Of a stretch of DNA of 64,000 nucleotides, positions 7,194 through 14,724 are shown piece after piece. The stretch spans positions 620,001-684,000 of the forward strand of contig CAVXTQ010000007.1 in NCBI GenBank assembly GCA_963764675.1. Reading direction: 5' to 3'. Positions within the stretch are counted from its first letter, which is position 1. Each line of letters begins with the position of its first letter. The notes under the pieces are model-generated. The model was not told the origin of the DNA and searched no databases. It saw nothing but the letters and a program-made list of their open reading frames with translations. This DNA comes from Acidiferrum sp963764675. GTDB lineage: Bacteria > Acidobacteriota > Terriglobia > Acidiferrales > UBA7541. The position numbers and the translations under genes are program-made.

Positions 7194-8561
7194 TTGGGGA
7201 CCACGGCTGAGGGGAAGAAGAAGCGCGTAGTAAGCGGCATGCGGCCGACGGGCAAGCTGCACATCGGCCACTATTTCGGCGCGCTGCAAAACTGGGTCCG
7301 CCTCCAAAACGATCCCGAATACGACTGCTTCTACTTCATCGCCGACTGGCACGCGCTGACTAGTGATTACGCCGACACCTCGCAGGTCGCGCAGAACACT
7401 ATCGAAATTGTCACCGACTACCTGGCGGCTGGGCTTGACCCTGCGAAGTCAGTGATTTTCCAGCAGTCGCTAGTTCCCGAGCATGCCGAGCTGCATCTGC
7501 TGCTATCGATGGTGACGCCGCTAGGATGGCTGGAGCGTGTCCCCACCTACAAAGAGGCTCTGGACAACGTTAGGGACAAGGATCTTCACACTTACGGCTT
7601 CCTGGGCTACCCCTGTTTGCAAACTGCGGACATCGTCATCTACAGCGAAGCAGGGGTATCCCTGTTTGTTCCCGTGGGTGAAGATCAAGTTTCGCATGTT
7701 GAACTTTCGCGAGAAATTGTTCGAAAATTTAATCTCCACAACGTCGTGCTCGATGTTGATGCACTTATGAAAAGCGAGAACGCAATGGCGGTTGTCGTTC
7801 TTAACGCCACTTTTGCTCATGAATTTGGATTCGGGCAGGTGCCCGATCAGTACTCTGCCGAAGCAATCTACCAGCTACAGCATTTGGTCAGAACGCGCAT
7901 CGCCCAAGTTGGGTTCAACAATTACTTAGAGCAGATGCAGAAGGCGTTCAAGGAAAAACAAGAATCAGCAATTTACAGGGAGCAACTTCAACGCTTCGCA
8001 GAATTCACGGAGGCACACACGGTATTTCGGAAATTTCTCAAGGAAATACTCACCGAGCCGGAGGTGATGCTGACCCAGACGCCGCGAATACCCGGGCTCG
8101 ACGGTCGCAAGATGTCGAAGAGTTATGGCAACGGGATCACACTGAGTGAATCCGATGCCGATATTCGCGCGAAGACCAAGGTGATGGTCACCGACCCGGC
8201 GCGGAAGCGGCGGACGGATCCCGGAAATCCGGACGTGTGTCCAGTCTACGACTGGCATAAACTGTTCTCGCCGCGCGAGACACTGGACTGGGCCGCACAG
8301 GGGTGCCGCACGGCGGGCATCGGGTGCATCGAGTGTAAGGCGAAGATGGCCGATCATTTGATCACCTGGATCGCGCCGATTCGCGAGCGGCGGCTGTTCT
8401 ATCAGGGCAAGGAGAAGTTGGTACGGAAAATCATTCAAGATGGCTCAGTCACGGCGCGGAAGGCAGCGCGGGAAACAATGGTGCGAGTACGAGACGCTGT
8501 CTTTGGCCGAGATCGAATTAGGAGGCGCAACCTCCCGATGTTAAAAAAACGAGGACGATAG
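7194..8561 (+). CDS. trpS: Tryptophan--tRNA ligase with an extra internal segment
   Basis: This class Ic synthetase charges tRNA-Trp. The HIGH-type motif (PTGKLHIGHYFGAL) is at residues 18-31, VPVGEDQVSHVELSREI at 159-175, and KMSKS at 306-310. It starts at TTG 7194 after a GGAGAAGAGGG ribosome site. At 455 residues it is about 100 longer than ordinary bacterial TrpS. The surplus is one block at roughly 181-285, between the motif that normally runs into RRFN and the stretch leading to the PGLDGRKMSKS loop. That block is lower in GC and helix-rich. Both catalytic motifs are intact. Confidence 0.92.
   Translation: MGTTAEGKKKRVVSGMRPTGKLHIGHYFGALQNWVRLQNDPEYDCFYFIADWHALTSDYADTSQVAQNTIEIVTDYLAAGLDPAKSVIFQQSLVPEHAELHLLLSMVTPLGWLERVPTYKEALDNVRDKDLHTYGFLGYPCLQTADIVIYSEAGVSLFVPVGEDQVSHVELSREIVRKFNLHNVVLDVDALMKSENAMAVVVLNATFAHEFGFGQVPDQYSAEAIYQLQHLVRTRIAQVGFNNYLEQMQKAFKEKQESAIYREQLQRFAEFTEAHTVFRKFLKEILTEPEVMLTQTPRIPGLDGRKMSKSYGNGITLSESDADIRAKTKVMVTDPARKRRTDPGNPDVCPVYDWHKLFSPRETLDWAAQGCRTAGIGCIECKAKMADHLITWIAPIRERRLFYQGKEKLVRKIIQDGSVTARKAARETMVRVRDAVFGRDRIRRRNLPMLKKRGR
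7734..8048 (+). other. Extra segment inside trpS (about 105 codons)
   Basis: Relative to the usual TrpS layout, the segment between REIVRKFN and the TEPEVMLTQTP motif should be only about 10 residues. Here about 105 residues intervene, mostly amphipathic helix (for example EQMQKAFKEKQESAIYREQL). Codon use is visibly more AT-rich than flanking trpS. It stays in frame. Boundaries are estimated from family knowledge, not from an alignment. Confidence 0.6.
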
Positions 8562-8573
8562 TCAAACGGAATA

Positions 8574-9356
8574 ATGGCCACACCGTACAAAATCACGATC
8601 CCGATGTATGAAGGTCCTCTGGACCTGCTGCTTGACTTGATCAAGAAGCAGGAGATGAATATCCACGACATTCAGATTGCGAAGATCACGTCGCAATATC
8701 TCGATTACCTGCACAAGCTGGAAGAATTGAATGTGGATGTTTCGGCGGACTTTATCTACATGGCGGCGACGTTGATTTACATCAAGTCGAAGATGCTGTT
8801 GCCACCCGATCCGTTTGCTTCACCGGAAGAGCAGGGCGCCGATCCGCGGGCGGAATTGGTGCAGCGCTTGGTAGAGCACGAAAAATTCAAGAACGCCGCG
8901 CAGCTTTTGTACCAGAAACAACACATCGAAGAGAACGTGTGGTCGAGGCCGGACAAGTCGCTGTACAACGACGAGGGAACGGAAAGCGACCTGGTCGTAT
9001 CGCTTGTGGATTTGGTGAAGGTGTTCCAGCAAGTGCTGGAGCGGCGCAAGGAAGTATCGCGAATCGAGCTGCAGCACGAGCAGTTCACGGTGGCGCAGAT
9101 GATGGCGCAGTTGCGGGCGCAGATTTTGGCGAGCGACGACAATACGGTGAGCCTGATCCGGTTCTTTGAGGCTTGCCCATCGCGGCACGCTATGATCGTG
9201 GCGTTTTTGGCGGTGCTGGAGATGGTGAAGATGCAGGCGGTGGCGTTGTCGCAGGAAAAGCAGTTCGGCGAAATCGTGGTGAAGAAGGGCAAAGGGTTCG
9301 ACGCGGTGTTCGACGAAAACGGCACGATCCGGCAGATCGATGAGGAGTATAGGTAG
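8574..9356 (+). CDS. scpA: Segregation and condensation protein A
   Basis: This is the kleisin subunit of the SMC-ScpAB condensin, which compacts and segregates chromosomes. The N-terminal signature YEGPLDLLLDLIKKQEMNI binds the SMC neck. It is followed by the QYLDYLHKLEELNVDVSADF helix and a C-terminal winged helix that binds the SMC head. At 260 residues it has normal length. It starts 12 bases after trpS and is followed by scpB. Confidence 0.95.
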   Translation: MATPYKITIPMYEGPLDLLLDLIKKQEMNIHDIQIAKITSQYLDYLHKLEELNVDVSADFIYMAATLIYIKSKMLLPPDPFASPEEQGADPRAELVQRLVEHEKFKNAAQLLYQKQHIEENVWSRPDKSLYNDEGTESDLVVSLVDLVKVFQQVLERRKEVSRIELQHEQFTVAQMMAQLRAQILASDDNTVSLIRFFEACPSRHAMIVAFLAVLEMVKMQAVALSQEKQFGEIVVKKGKGFDAVFDENGTIRQIDEEYR

Positions 9357-9392
9357 AGTTGACAGCCGACAGTTGAACGTCGAAAGTGGAAA

Positions 9393-9420
9393 GCAGAAAG
9401 CAGAAGGCAGAAGGCAGAAA
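9393..9420. repeat. Heptanucleotide tandem repeat (four GCAGAAR units)
   Basis: Four consecutive 7-base units (gcagaaa, gcagaag, gcagaag, gcagaaa) lie in the scpA-scpB gap, with degenerate units on both sides. A CACAGAGAG-type stretch follows at about 9440. It is a microsatellite-like tract with no visible coding role. Confidence 0.7.
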
Positions 9421-9492
9421 GCACGAAAGACTTAGGACAAGGCACACAGAGAGCGGACGCAGAGGTTACGGAGAAGAGCGGTCACGCAAACT

Positions 9493-10248
9493 ATGACCAA
9501 CGAAGAACGAAGAGCGGCATTGGAAGCGATCATCTATGCGGCGGACGAGCCGGCGACGGTGGAGCAGCTTGCTGACGCGCTGGGCGAGGAGAAGCTGGCG
9601 GTGCAGGCGTCGCTGGATGAATTGGTGGCCAGCTACGCGGCGGAAGATCGCGGCGTGGAAGTGCGTCACGTGGCCGGCGGATACAAGATGTACACGAAGC
9701 CGCAGCACCACGACATGGTGCGACGGTTCATCAAGAGCCTGCGGCCGCCGCTGCGCTTGACGATGCCCGCGCTGGAGACGCTGGCGGTGATCGCCTACAA
9801 GCAACCGGTGACGGCGCCGGAGATTCAAGAGATTCGCGGGGTGAATACCTCGGGCGTGCTGAAAACGCTGCTGGACAAGCGGTTGATCAGCACCGCGGGC
9901 CGCAAGGAAGTGATCGGCCGGCCAATTCTCTACAGGACGTCGAAAGATTTCCTGATGCGCTTTGGGCTGAGCGATTTGGAAGAACTACCGAGCCTGAAAG
10001 AATTTGAGGCACTGGCGCGCGAAGCGCTGGGCAGCGACGAAGGGCTCGCGCCGTCGAATGCGGGAGACGAGAGCGTGCTGGACGCGCCTCGCGAGAACGT
10101 GGCCGTTAGTGAAACGTTCGAGGTGGCCATCGAGGCACAACCCGCTGCGAACGGCGAAGCATACGCGACCGAGGCGCCGACCGAGGCAGATCAACCGCAA
10201 GAAGAAGCGGGCAATACTCAGGCGCACAAAGCGGTGGCCGGCGAGTAG
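9493..10248 (+). CDS. scpB: Segregation and condensation protein B
   Basis: This protein dimerises and binds ScpA in the SMC condensin complex. The two winged-helix domains span about residues 5-160 (EAIIYAADEPATVEQLADAL; PALETLAVIAYKQPVTAPEIQEIRGV). Conserved ScpB features include GRPILYRTSKDFLMRFGLSDLEELPSL. After residue 175 an acidic, low-complexity tail of about 75 residues is present, longer than in many homologues and probably disordered. Confidence 0.95.
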   Translation: MTNEERRAALEAIIYAADEPATVEQLADALGEEKLAVQASLDELVASYAAEDRGVEVRHVAGGYKMYTKPQHHDMVRRFIKSLRPPLRLTMPALETLAVIAYKQPVTAPEIQEIRGVNTSGVLKTLLDKRLISTAGRKEVIGRPILYRTSKDFLMRFGLSDLEELPSLKEFEALAREALGSDEGLAPSNAGDESVLDAPRENVAVSETFEVAIEAQPAANGEAYATEAPTEADQPQEEAGNTQAHKAVAGE

Positions 10249-10318
10249 ACGGCACTCGTCAATCAGAGCCGTCGGGGTGCCGACCGAGGCGACGCGCCGC
10301 TGAAAGAAAATCCAGAAC

Positions 10319-11068
10319 ATGCAGGAACGCTTACAAAAAATTATCGCGCGCGCGGGGATTGCTTCGCGGAGGCACGCCGAGCAACTGATCTTGAGCGGGC
10401 AAGTGCGCGTGAATGGCCAGGTGGTGACGGAGCTGGGCACCAAAGCGGACGCGGCGAGCGACCACATCGAAGCCGCGGGCCGCGTGGTGAAGGAGAGCGA
10501 GCGCGCCGTTTACCTGGCGCTGAACAAGCCGCCAGAGGTGGTGGCGGCCATGGCCGATCCTGAGGGGCGCAGGACACTGCAGAATTGCCTTCGCGGTTTT
10601 CCGGTGCGCGTCTACCCGGTCGGCAATCTCGAATACGCGGCGTCTGGGTTGATTTTGCTCACCAACGACGGCGACCTGGCGGCCGAGCTGCTGAAAAGCT
10701 GGGAGCGCCTGGAGCAGACGTATCACGTGAAAGTAAAGGGCATGCTTACGCTCCACGACCTCGACCGCCTGGGCAAAGAAGCCGGCATTCACATGAAAAC
10801 GCTTCGGCAGCCGAGCGCGACGCGCGGCCGCGCGGCGAACTATTGGTACGAGATTCGCATGCGCGACACCCGGAAGGAAGCGTTGCGGCGCGTTCTGTTC
10901 AAGGAACATCATCCCATCGAAAAGTGGGTTCGCGTCGCGCTGGGTCCGCTGTCGCTGGAAGGAATTCCACGGGGCCGCTACCGCCCGGTTGAGAAATCGG
11001 AAATCGAGGCGATCCGCAAATCGTTGCGGCCGCTGGGGAAGGGCAGAGTGCCTAAGGGATCGTCCTGA
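10319..11068 (+). CDS. RluB/RsuA-family pseudouridine synthase paralogue with altered active site
   Basis: The protein has 249 residues, with an S4 RNA-binding domain at 1-60 (MQERLQKIIARAGIASRRHAE) and a pseudouridine-synthase fold after it. The family motif G-R-L-D is read here as G-N-L-E (residues 102-105): the catalytic aspartate is a glutamate and the arginine is an asparagine. The usual E-G-R-N-R-Q-I-R-R-M motif is replaced by a TRKEALRRVLF stretch. It is therefore probably not an active synthase, though RNA binding looks intact. It lies between scpB and an intact RluB gene. Confidence 0.85.
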   Translation: MQERLQKIIARAGIASRRHAEQLILSGQVRVNGQVVTELGTKADAASDHIEAAGRVVKESERAVYLALNKPPEVVAAMADPEGRRTLQNCLRGFPVRVYPVGNLEYAASGLILLTNDGDLAAELLKSWERLEQTYHVKVKGMLTLHDLDRLGKEAGIHMKTLRQPSATRGRAANYWYEIRMRDTRKEALRRVLFKEHHPIEKWVRVALGPLSLEGIPRGRYRPVEKSEIEAIRKSLRPLGKGRVPKGSS

Positions 11069-11090
11069 GCGCACTGCAAGCTGCGCATCC

Positions 11091-11813
11091 ATGCCTCTCG
11101 AGAGATTACAAAAACTTATCGCGGCCGCGGGCGTGGCGTCACGCCGCAAGGCCGAAGAACTCATCATCGCGCGTCGAGTCACTCTCAACGGAGTGGTGGT
11201 CGACGAACTCGGTACCAAGGCCGATCCCGACAACGACAAGATTTGTGTTGATGGCACGCCGCTGCGCCGCGAGGACCTTCTTTATTTTCTCTTGTACAAG
11301 CCGAAGGGTTACGTGACCACCGTCAGCGACCCCGAAGGCCGTCCGACGGTGATGGATCTAGTGCGTGACATTCCTGGACGCGTCTATCCGGTCGGGAGGC
11401 TCGACTTCGCAAGCGAAGGGTTGTTGTTGATGACCAACGACGGGGCACTAGCACAGAAGCTTACTTATGCCGGCTCGCATGTGCCAAAGACCTATCTGGT
11501 GAAGATCAGCGGCAAGCCCAGCGAAGATGTGCTCGCTCGCTTGCGCGCCGGAGTCAAGATCGCGCTGGACGATGGGCGCAAAGTGAAAACGTCGCCGGCA
11601 AAGATTCGGCTCGCGGAGGACGGCGACAATCCTTGGTATGAAGTTGTCCTGATCGAAGGCCGCAACCGGCAAATCCGGCGCATGTTCGACCACGTGGGCT
11701 TCCACGTGGAGAAAATCAAGCGGACTAGGCTCGGCTCCCTGGCGCTCGACGTTCCGCCCGGCGAGTTTCGCCCGCTTACGCGCGAGGAAGTGGAACAGCT
11801 CAAGGCGCTATGA
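11091..11813 (+). CDS. rluB: 23S rRNA pseudouridine synthase, RluB type
   Basis: The protein has 240 residues from ATG 11091, chosen because the S4 domain begins MPLERLQKLIAAAGVASRR. The catalytic D105 is present in VGRLDFASEGLLLMTNDG, and the C-terminal EGRNRQIRRMFDHVG motif is complete. It isomerises a specific uridine in 23S rRNA (position 2605 in E. coli for RluB). It starts 22 bases after the degenerate paralogue; the two probably arose by tandem duplication. Confidence 0.92.
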   Translation: MPLERLQKLIAAAGVASRRKAEELIIARRVTLNGVVVDELGTKADPDNDKICVDGTPLRREDLLYFLLYKPKGYVTTVSDPEGRPTVMDLVRDIPGRVYPVGRLDFASEGLLLMTNDGALAQKLTYAGSHVPKTYLVKISGKPSEDVLARLRAGVKIALDDGRKVKTSPAKIRLAEDGDNPWYEVVLIEGRNRQIRRMFDHVGFHVEKIKRTRLGSLALDVPPGEFRPLTREEVEQLKAL

Positions 11814-12029
11814 CCCGCGGCTGCCTACGGCTACGACGCAGCCGCGAAGCGCACCAGCTTTACTGATCCGGAAAGCGGCGGACGTCCCCGCAAAACCGCG
11901 ATGGTCCCTGATGCTGGTCAAAGTGCTAACTTTTGAGCGGTGATTGCAGCCCGAGGTTTGCACGCCGCAAGAATGGAAAACGTCCCGTCTGTCCCCGATT
12001 CCCCTGCCCGGCGCCCGTCAAAGTGCAAC

Positions 12030-12779
12030 TCAGCCGAAGTACGCCGTAACCATTTTCATCCAGGCCGAAGTCTGCACAGCGAGGTAGCTGAGCTGGAACG
12101 CGGCGATAACAACCAGCGCGCCGATCGCGAGCACGGGGTGGAGACGACGGTGCCGAAGGGTGTCGACCGTCACGCACAGCAAAAAGCATGCATAAAAAGC
12201 GAGGAATTGCGGGAGTGGCTTATGCGTGAAGAGCAGCACAATCCTCGCAACCGCCGGAGCTAAAAGAGTTACGGCGGCGAGCACCATCAGGCGCTTGTGC
12301 ACGTCGGGTTTCCTTCGAAACGCAATTCCCAGGCCGACCAGAACCGCAAAGAGCAAAAGATTGACCGAGTTGATCCCCAACAGATAATGAAACTTACCGA
12401 TCTGATGAAGCCCGCCTTCTCTTGCGACGCCGTTGAGGGTCAGAATCTCGCCAAGCAGCACGACGATTGCGGCAAGAGCGGCCATAAATATGCCCAGGCG
12501 CTGGTGTAACCGGACGCGGCGGGCCTCGATTAGCCACGTCTGAACAATAAATCCGATCCACCATAGCGTCATGATCGCGCCGTGAATCTGCACAAGTGGT
12601 GGGAGATGGGGCGTATGAAATATAAATCGCAGATAGTAGGTGCGCGCGAATCCCGCGACTGCGATGACAGCCGCGGCGATGGCAAGCCATCGGTACTCGC
12701 TCCGCGTCAGTTCGTGTTCTATCACCATATGCGCGGGCAGAAGCATATCTCGCGTAGAGCATGTTAGGGTACGCTGCAT
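12030..12779 (-). CDS. Multi-pass membrane protein of unknown function
   Basis: The protein has up to 249 residues and about seven hydrophobic helices. Histidines sit at helix ends (FIFHTPHLPPLVQIHG, GLHQIGKFHYLLG, RKPDVHKRLM), a pattern seen in some heme- or metal-containing membrane proteins. A specific cofactor is not established. The start is uncertain: ATGs at 12779, 12746 and 12728 are all in frame, and the last (MVIEHELTRSEYRW) begins nearest the first helix. I do not recognise a named gene. Confidence 0.7.
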   Translation of the reverse strand: MQRTLTCSTRDMLLPAHMVIEHELTRSEYRWLAIAAAVIAVAGFARTYYLRFIFHTPHLPPLVQIHGAIMTLWWIGFIVQTWLIEARRVRLHQRLGIFMAALAAIVVLLGEILTLNGVAREGGLHQIGKFHYLLGINSVNLLLFAVLVGLGIAFRRKPDVHKRLMVLAAVTLLAPAVARIVLLFTHKPLPQFLAFYACFLLCVTVDTLRHRRLHPVLAIGALVVIAAFQLSYLAVQTSAWMKMVTAYFG

Positions 12780-12829
12780 CGTTGTCCAAGGTCTTCTTTT
12801 TGTCGATCGCGCGGGTGGATGGCGGGGTG

Positions 12830-12856
12830 CCCCAGACGCGGGTGTTGCGTCTGGGG
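12830..12856. repeat. 10-bp perfect inverted repeat
   Basis: The arms CCCCAGACGC and GCGTCTGGGG surround a 7-base loop. ATTTTG follows on the plus strand. It could be a terminator or a dispersed palindrome. No gene reading plus lies immediately upstream. Confidence 0.6.
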
Positions 12857-13022
12857 ATTTTGACTTGTCGTTGACTCGGCATCAGATTCCAAGACGCCGT
12901 TTTCCCATCCATCGGGTCAATCCCGATCAGTACGTGTTGGCCCGTCTTGTAAAACGAAAAACTCCTCCAGATCCGACGGTAGCAACTGAATGTGATGAAG
13001 TGCAGATCGCCGCGCCCATATC

Positions 13023-13096
13023 GCTTCAGACCCCTTCGGCGTGGAGAACACCAAAATCTCCATGTGCAAATCCGGCGCATGGGGCGGCCGCTGCTT
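13023..13096 (+). repeat. ~73-bp dispersed repeat, copy 1
   Basis: This closely matches 13588-13660 with only a handful of substitutions. Both copies share GAGAACACCAAAAT, an inner hairpin around AAATCCG, and the ending GGGGCGGCCGCTGCT. Here the 5-prime arm of the hairpin has a few changes (CTCCATGTGC). Confidence 0.75.
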
Positions 13097-13168
13097 CGGT
13101 GCCGACGTGTCATCGCTGGCTGGTGAGATCACCAAGGCTAAAGCCGTTCTCGGAGGAGGCGATCGTTC

Positions 13169-13216
13169 GCGGCGCTTGAAAGCGCCGCTCCCCTGACTAA
13201 AGTCAGGGGCTTCCAC
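13169..13216 (+). repeat. REP/BIME-like double hairpin, solo copy
   Basis: Two hairpins in series: GCGGCGCTT/AAGCGCCGC with a short loop, then CCCCTGACT/AGTCAGGGG, ending in GGGGCTTCCAC. It is almost identical to the copy at 16928-16976 touching the RAYT transposase gene, so it is likely a mobilised non-autonomous copy. Confidence 0.8.
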
Positions 13217-13269
13217 GTCAAGGGTTGCAACGTCGAGCCTTCCGCGGCTCAGGGTAAACCGAGGCAGAA

Positions 13270-13294
13270 CCCCGCCGGGCGGGGGTTTTCTTTT
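13270..13294 (+). terminator. Rho-independent terminator-like hairpin
   Basis: CCCCGC-CGG-GCGGGG is followed by GTTTTCTTTT. It lies about 40 bases before the small membrane protein gene and so may end an upstream transcript or act in that gene's leader. Confidence 0.55.
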
Positions 13295-13335
13295 GGGCTC
13301 GTGTTCGCGAAGTGCGATAGTATCGGCCCGAGATT

Positions 13336-13557
13336 ATGACCGCTCTACCCTACGAGCCGCCTGAACCTCCAGAATCCAAAAACAGCGCTCGACATATCGG
13401 CATTCCGGGGATCGCCTACAAGATCGTAGGCGTCGTCCTTGTTGCGCTCCTCATCTATTGGGTGTGGAAGCTGTACACGCGTCTTCCGCCGCCGCATCCT
13501 ATCCAGTATCCCGCGGATTACATCCCTACACGTTCGCTCGATCGTTTCTACGTCTAA
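13336..13557 (+). CDS. Small single-pass membrane protein of unknown function
   Basis: This 73-residue protein has a proline-rich N-terminus, one clear transmembrane helix (about residues 27-46, IAYKIVGVVLVALLIYWVW), and a Pro-rich periplasmic or cytoplasmic tail. Initiation at ATG 13336 follows the terminator-like hairpin. It sits between two copies of the ~73-bp repeat, so mobility with them is possible. No family is recognised. Confidence 0.5.
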   Translation: MTALPYEPPEPPESKNSARHIGIPGIAYKIVGVVLVALLIYWVWKLYTRLPPPHPIQYPADYIPTRSLDRFYV

Positions 13558-13587
13558 GATTTTGCGACGGCCGCGGGCCGTAGCACC

Positions 13588-13660
13588 GCTTCAGACCCTT
13601 TGGCATGGAGAACACCAAAATCCCCATGCGCAAATCCGGCGCATGGGGCGGCCGCTGCTC
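13588..13660 (+). repeat. ~73-bp dispersed repeat, copy 2
   Basis: This copy contains a perfect 10-bp stem CCCCATGCGC / GCGCATGGGG around AAATCCG and ends in GGGGCGGCCGCTGCT. It faces the same way as copy 1. The T-run directly after it (CTTTTTTTC) could make it a terminator for the small membrane protein gene. Confidence 0.75.
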
Positions 13661-13769
13661 TTTTTTTCACTATAAAATGATCGATCTGTGCACGCGATGC
13701 CGGCGTCCCCGTCGTCTGCTCGTGGGTCGGTATTCGGTAGGCCTACACATGCACGGATCCGGAGAGATC

Positions 13770-14660
13770 ATGGCGGAATTCTCGACACTCGTCAGCGGCT
13801 TGTCGTTTACTGAGTGCCCACGATGGCGTGACGGAAGGCTCCACGTGTCGGACCGCTATACGCGCCGCGTGCTGGCCTTGGCGGTGGACGGCACGGCAGA
13901 AACGTTCGCTCGGACATCCGAGCTCCCCTGCGGGCTAGGATTCCTTCCAGACGGGCGGATGTTGATCACGTCCATGCTCGACCGCAAGATTCTGCGGCGG
14001 GAACCTGATGGCTCCTTGGTGGAACATGCGGACTTGTCCGCATTGGCACCGTGGCAGTTGAACGACATGCTGGTTGATCATGAGGGCCGAGCATGGGTGG
14101 GCAACTTCGGGTTCGACCTGATGGGTGGCGCACCAGCCCGCACCACCGCCCTCATCTGTGTTATGCCGGACGGAACGGCCAGGGTCGCGTCCGACCAACT
14201 CGGCTTCCCCAACGGCATGGTGCTTACGCCGGACCGCCGCACGCTCATCGTGGCCGAAACCATGATGAACCGTCTAAGCGCATTCAACGTCACGGGCGAC
14301 TTGTTGAGCGAGCGCAGGACATGGGCCGCATTCGGCGAACCTCCGCGATCGACCGCCGTTGCCGAGATTCTGGAGCAAGCGGCAGTCGTGCCTGATGGAA
14401 TCTGTCTCGACGCGGAAGGTGCGGTGTGGGTCGCCGACGTCTTCAACAACCGCCTGATCCGTGTTATCGAGGGCGGTACCATCGTGGAGGAGCGCAAGAC
14501 CGATGGAGTAAGCGCATTCGCTTGCATGCTAGGAGGCGAAGATGGCCGCACACTCTTCGCATGTGTGGCGCCTACCTTCAACGAGGCAGAAGCATCTTTG
14601 AACCATCGAGCCTCTATTCTAATGACGAAAGTCCGCGTGCCTCACGCCGGACTCCCCTGA
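13770..14660 (+). CDS. SMP-30/gluconolactonase-family beta-propeller protein
   Basis: This 296-residue six-bladed propeller carries typical strand motifs: DGRLHVSDRYTRRV, DHEGRAWVGNFGFD, FPNGMVLTPDRRTLIVAET, and DGICLDAEGAVWVADVFNNRLIRV. SMP-30 proteins are Ca/Zn lactonases acting on sugar lactones, and the exact substrate cannot be read here. The start at 13770 is preferred because GGAGAG lies just upstream and MAEFSTLVSGL matches the family N-terminus. An in-frame ATG at 13605 lies inside the repeat. Confidence 0.88.
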   Translation: MAEFSTLVSGLSFTECPRWRDGRLHVSDRYTRRVLALAVDGTAETFARTSELPCGLGFLPDGRMLITSMLDRKILRREPDGSLVEHADLSALAPWQLNDMLVDHEGRAWVGNFGFDLMGGAPARTTALICVMPDGTARVASDQLGFPNGMVLTPDRRTLIVAETMMNRLSAFNVTGDLLSERRTWAAFGEPPRSTAVAEILEQAAVVPDGICLDAEGAVWVADVFNNRLIRVIEGGTIVEERKTDGVSAFACMLGGEDGRTLFACVAPTFNEAEASLNHRASILMTKVRVPHAGLP

Positions 14661-14724
14661 TGTCACAACTAGGAGGTGCTCCTAATACTGTCCCTTTGCC
14701 ACTTGTCCGGTTTCTGCTGCCGGC

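Larger units (their letters stand above)
12780..13335. repeat. Repeat-rich intergenic region
   Basis: No convincing gene is visible in this 556-base gap. It holds a perfect 10-bp hairpin (CCCCAGACGC / GCGTCTGGGG, 12830-12856) followed by a short T-run, one copy of a ~73-bp repeat at 13023-13096, a RAYT-type double hairpin at 13169-13216, and a terminator-like hairpin at 13270-13294. It appears to be a landing zone for small palindromic elements. Confidence 0.7.

Noticed and set aside
7734..8048. Intein in trpS
   Set aside because: No Cys/Ser at the left junction, no HN at the right, and too short for a normal intein without those residues.
10331..11257. Minus-strand frame opposite the two pseudouridine synthase genes
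   Set aside because: Both sense genes have clear family motifs; the antisense frame does not.
12394..13113. Minus-strand frame of 239 codons over the membrane protein and repeats
   Set aside because: Arginine-rich shadow of a membrane-protein gene running into repeat DNA; no domain.
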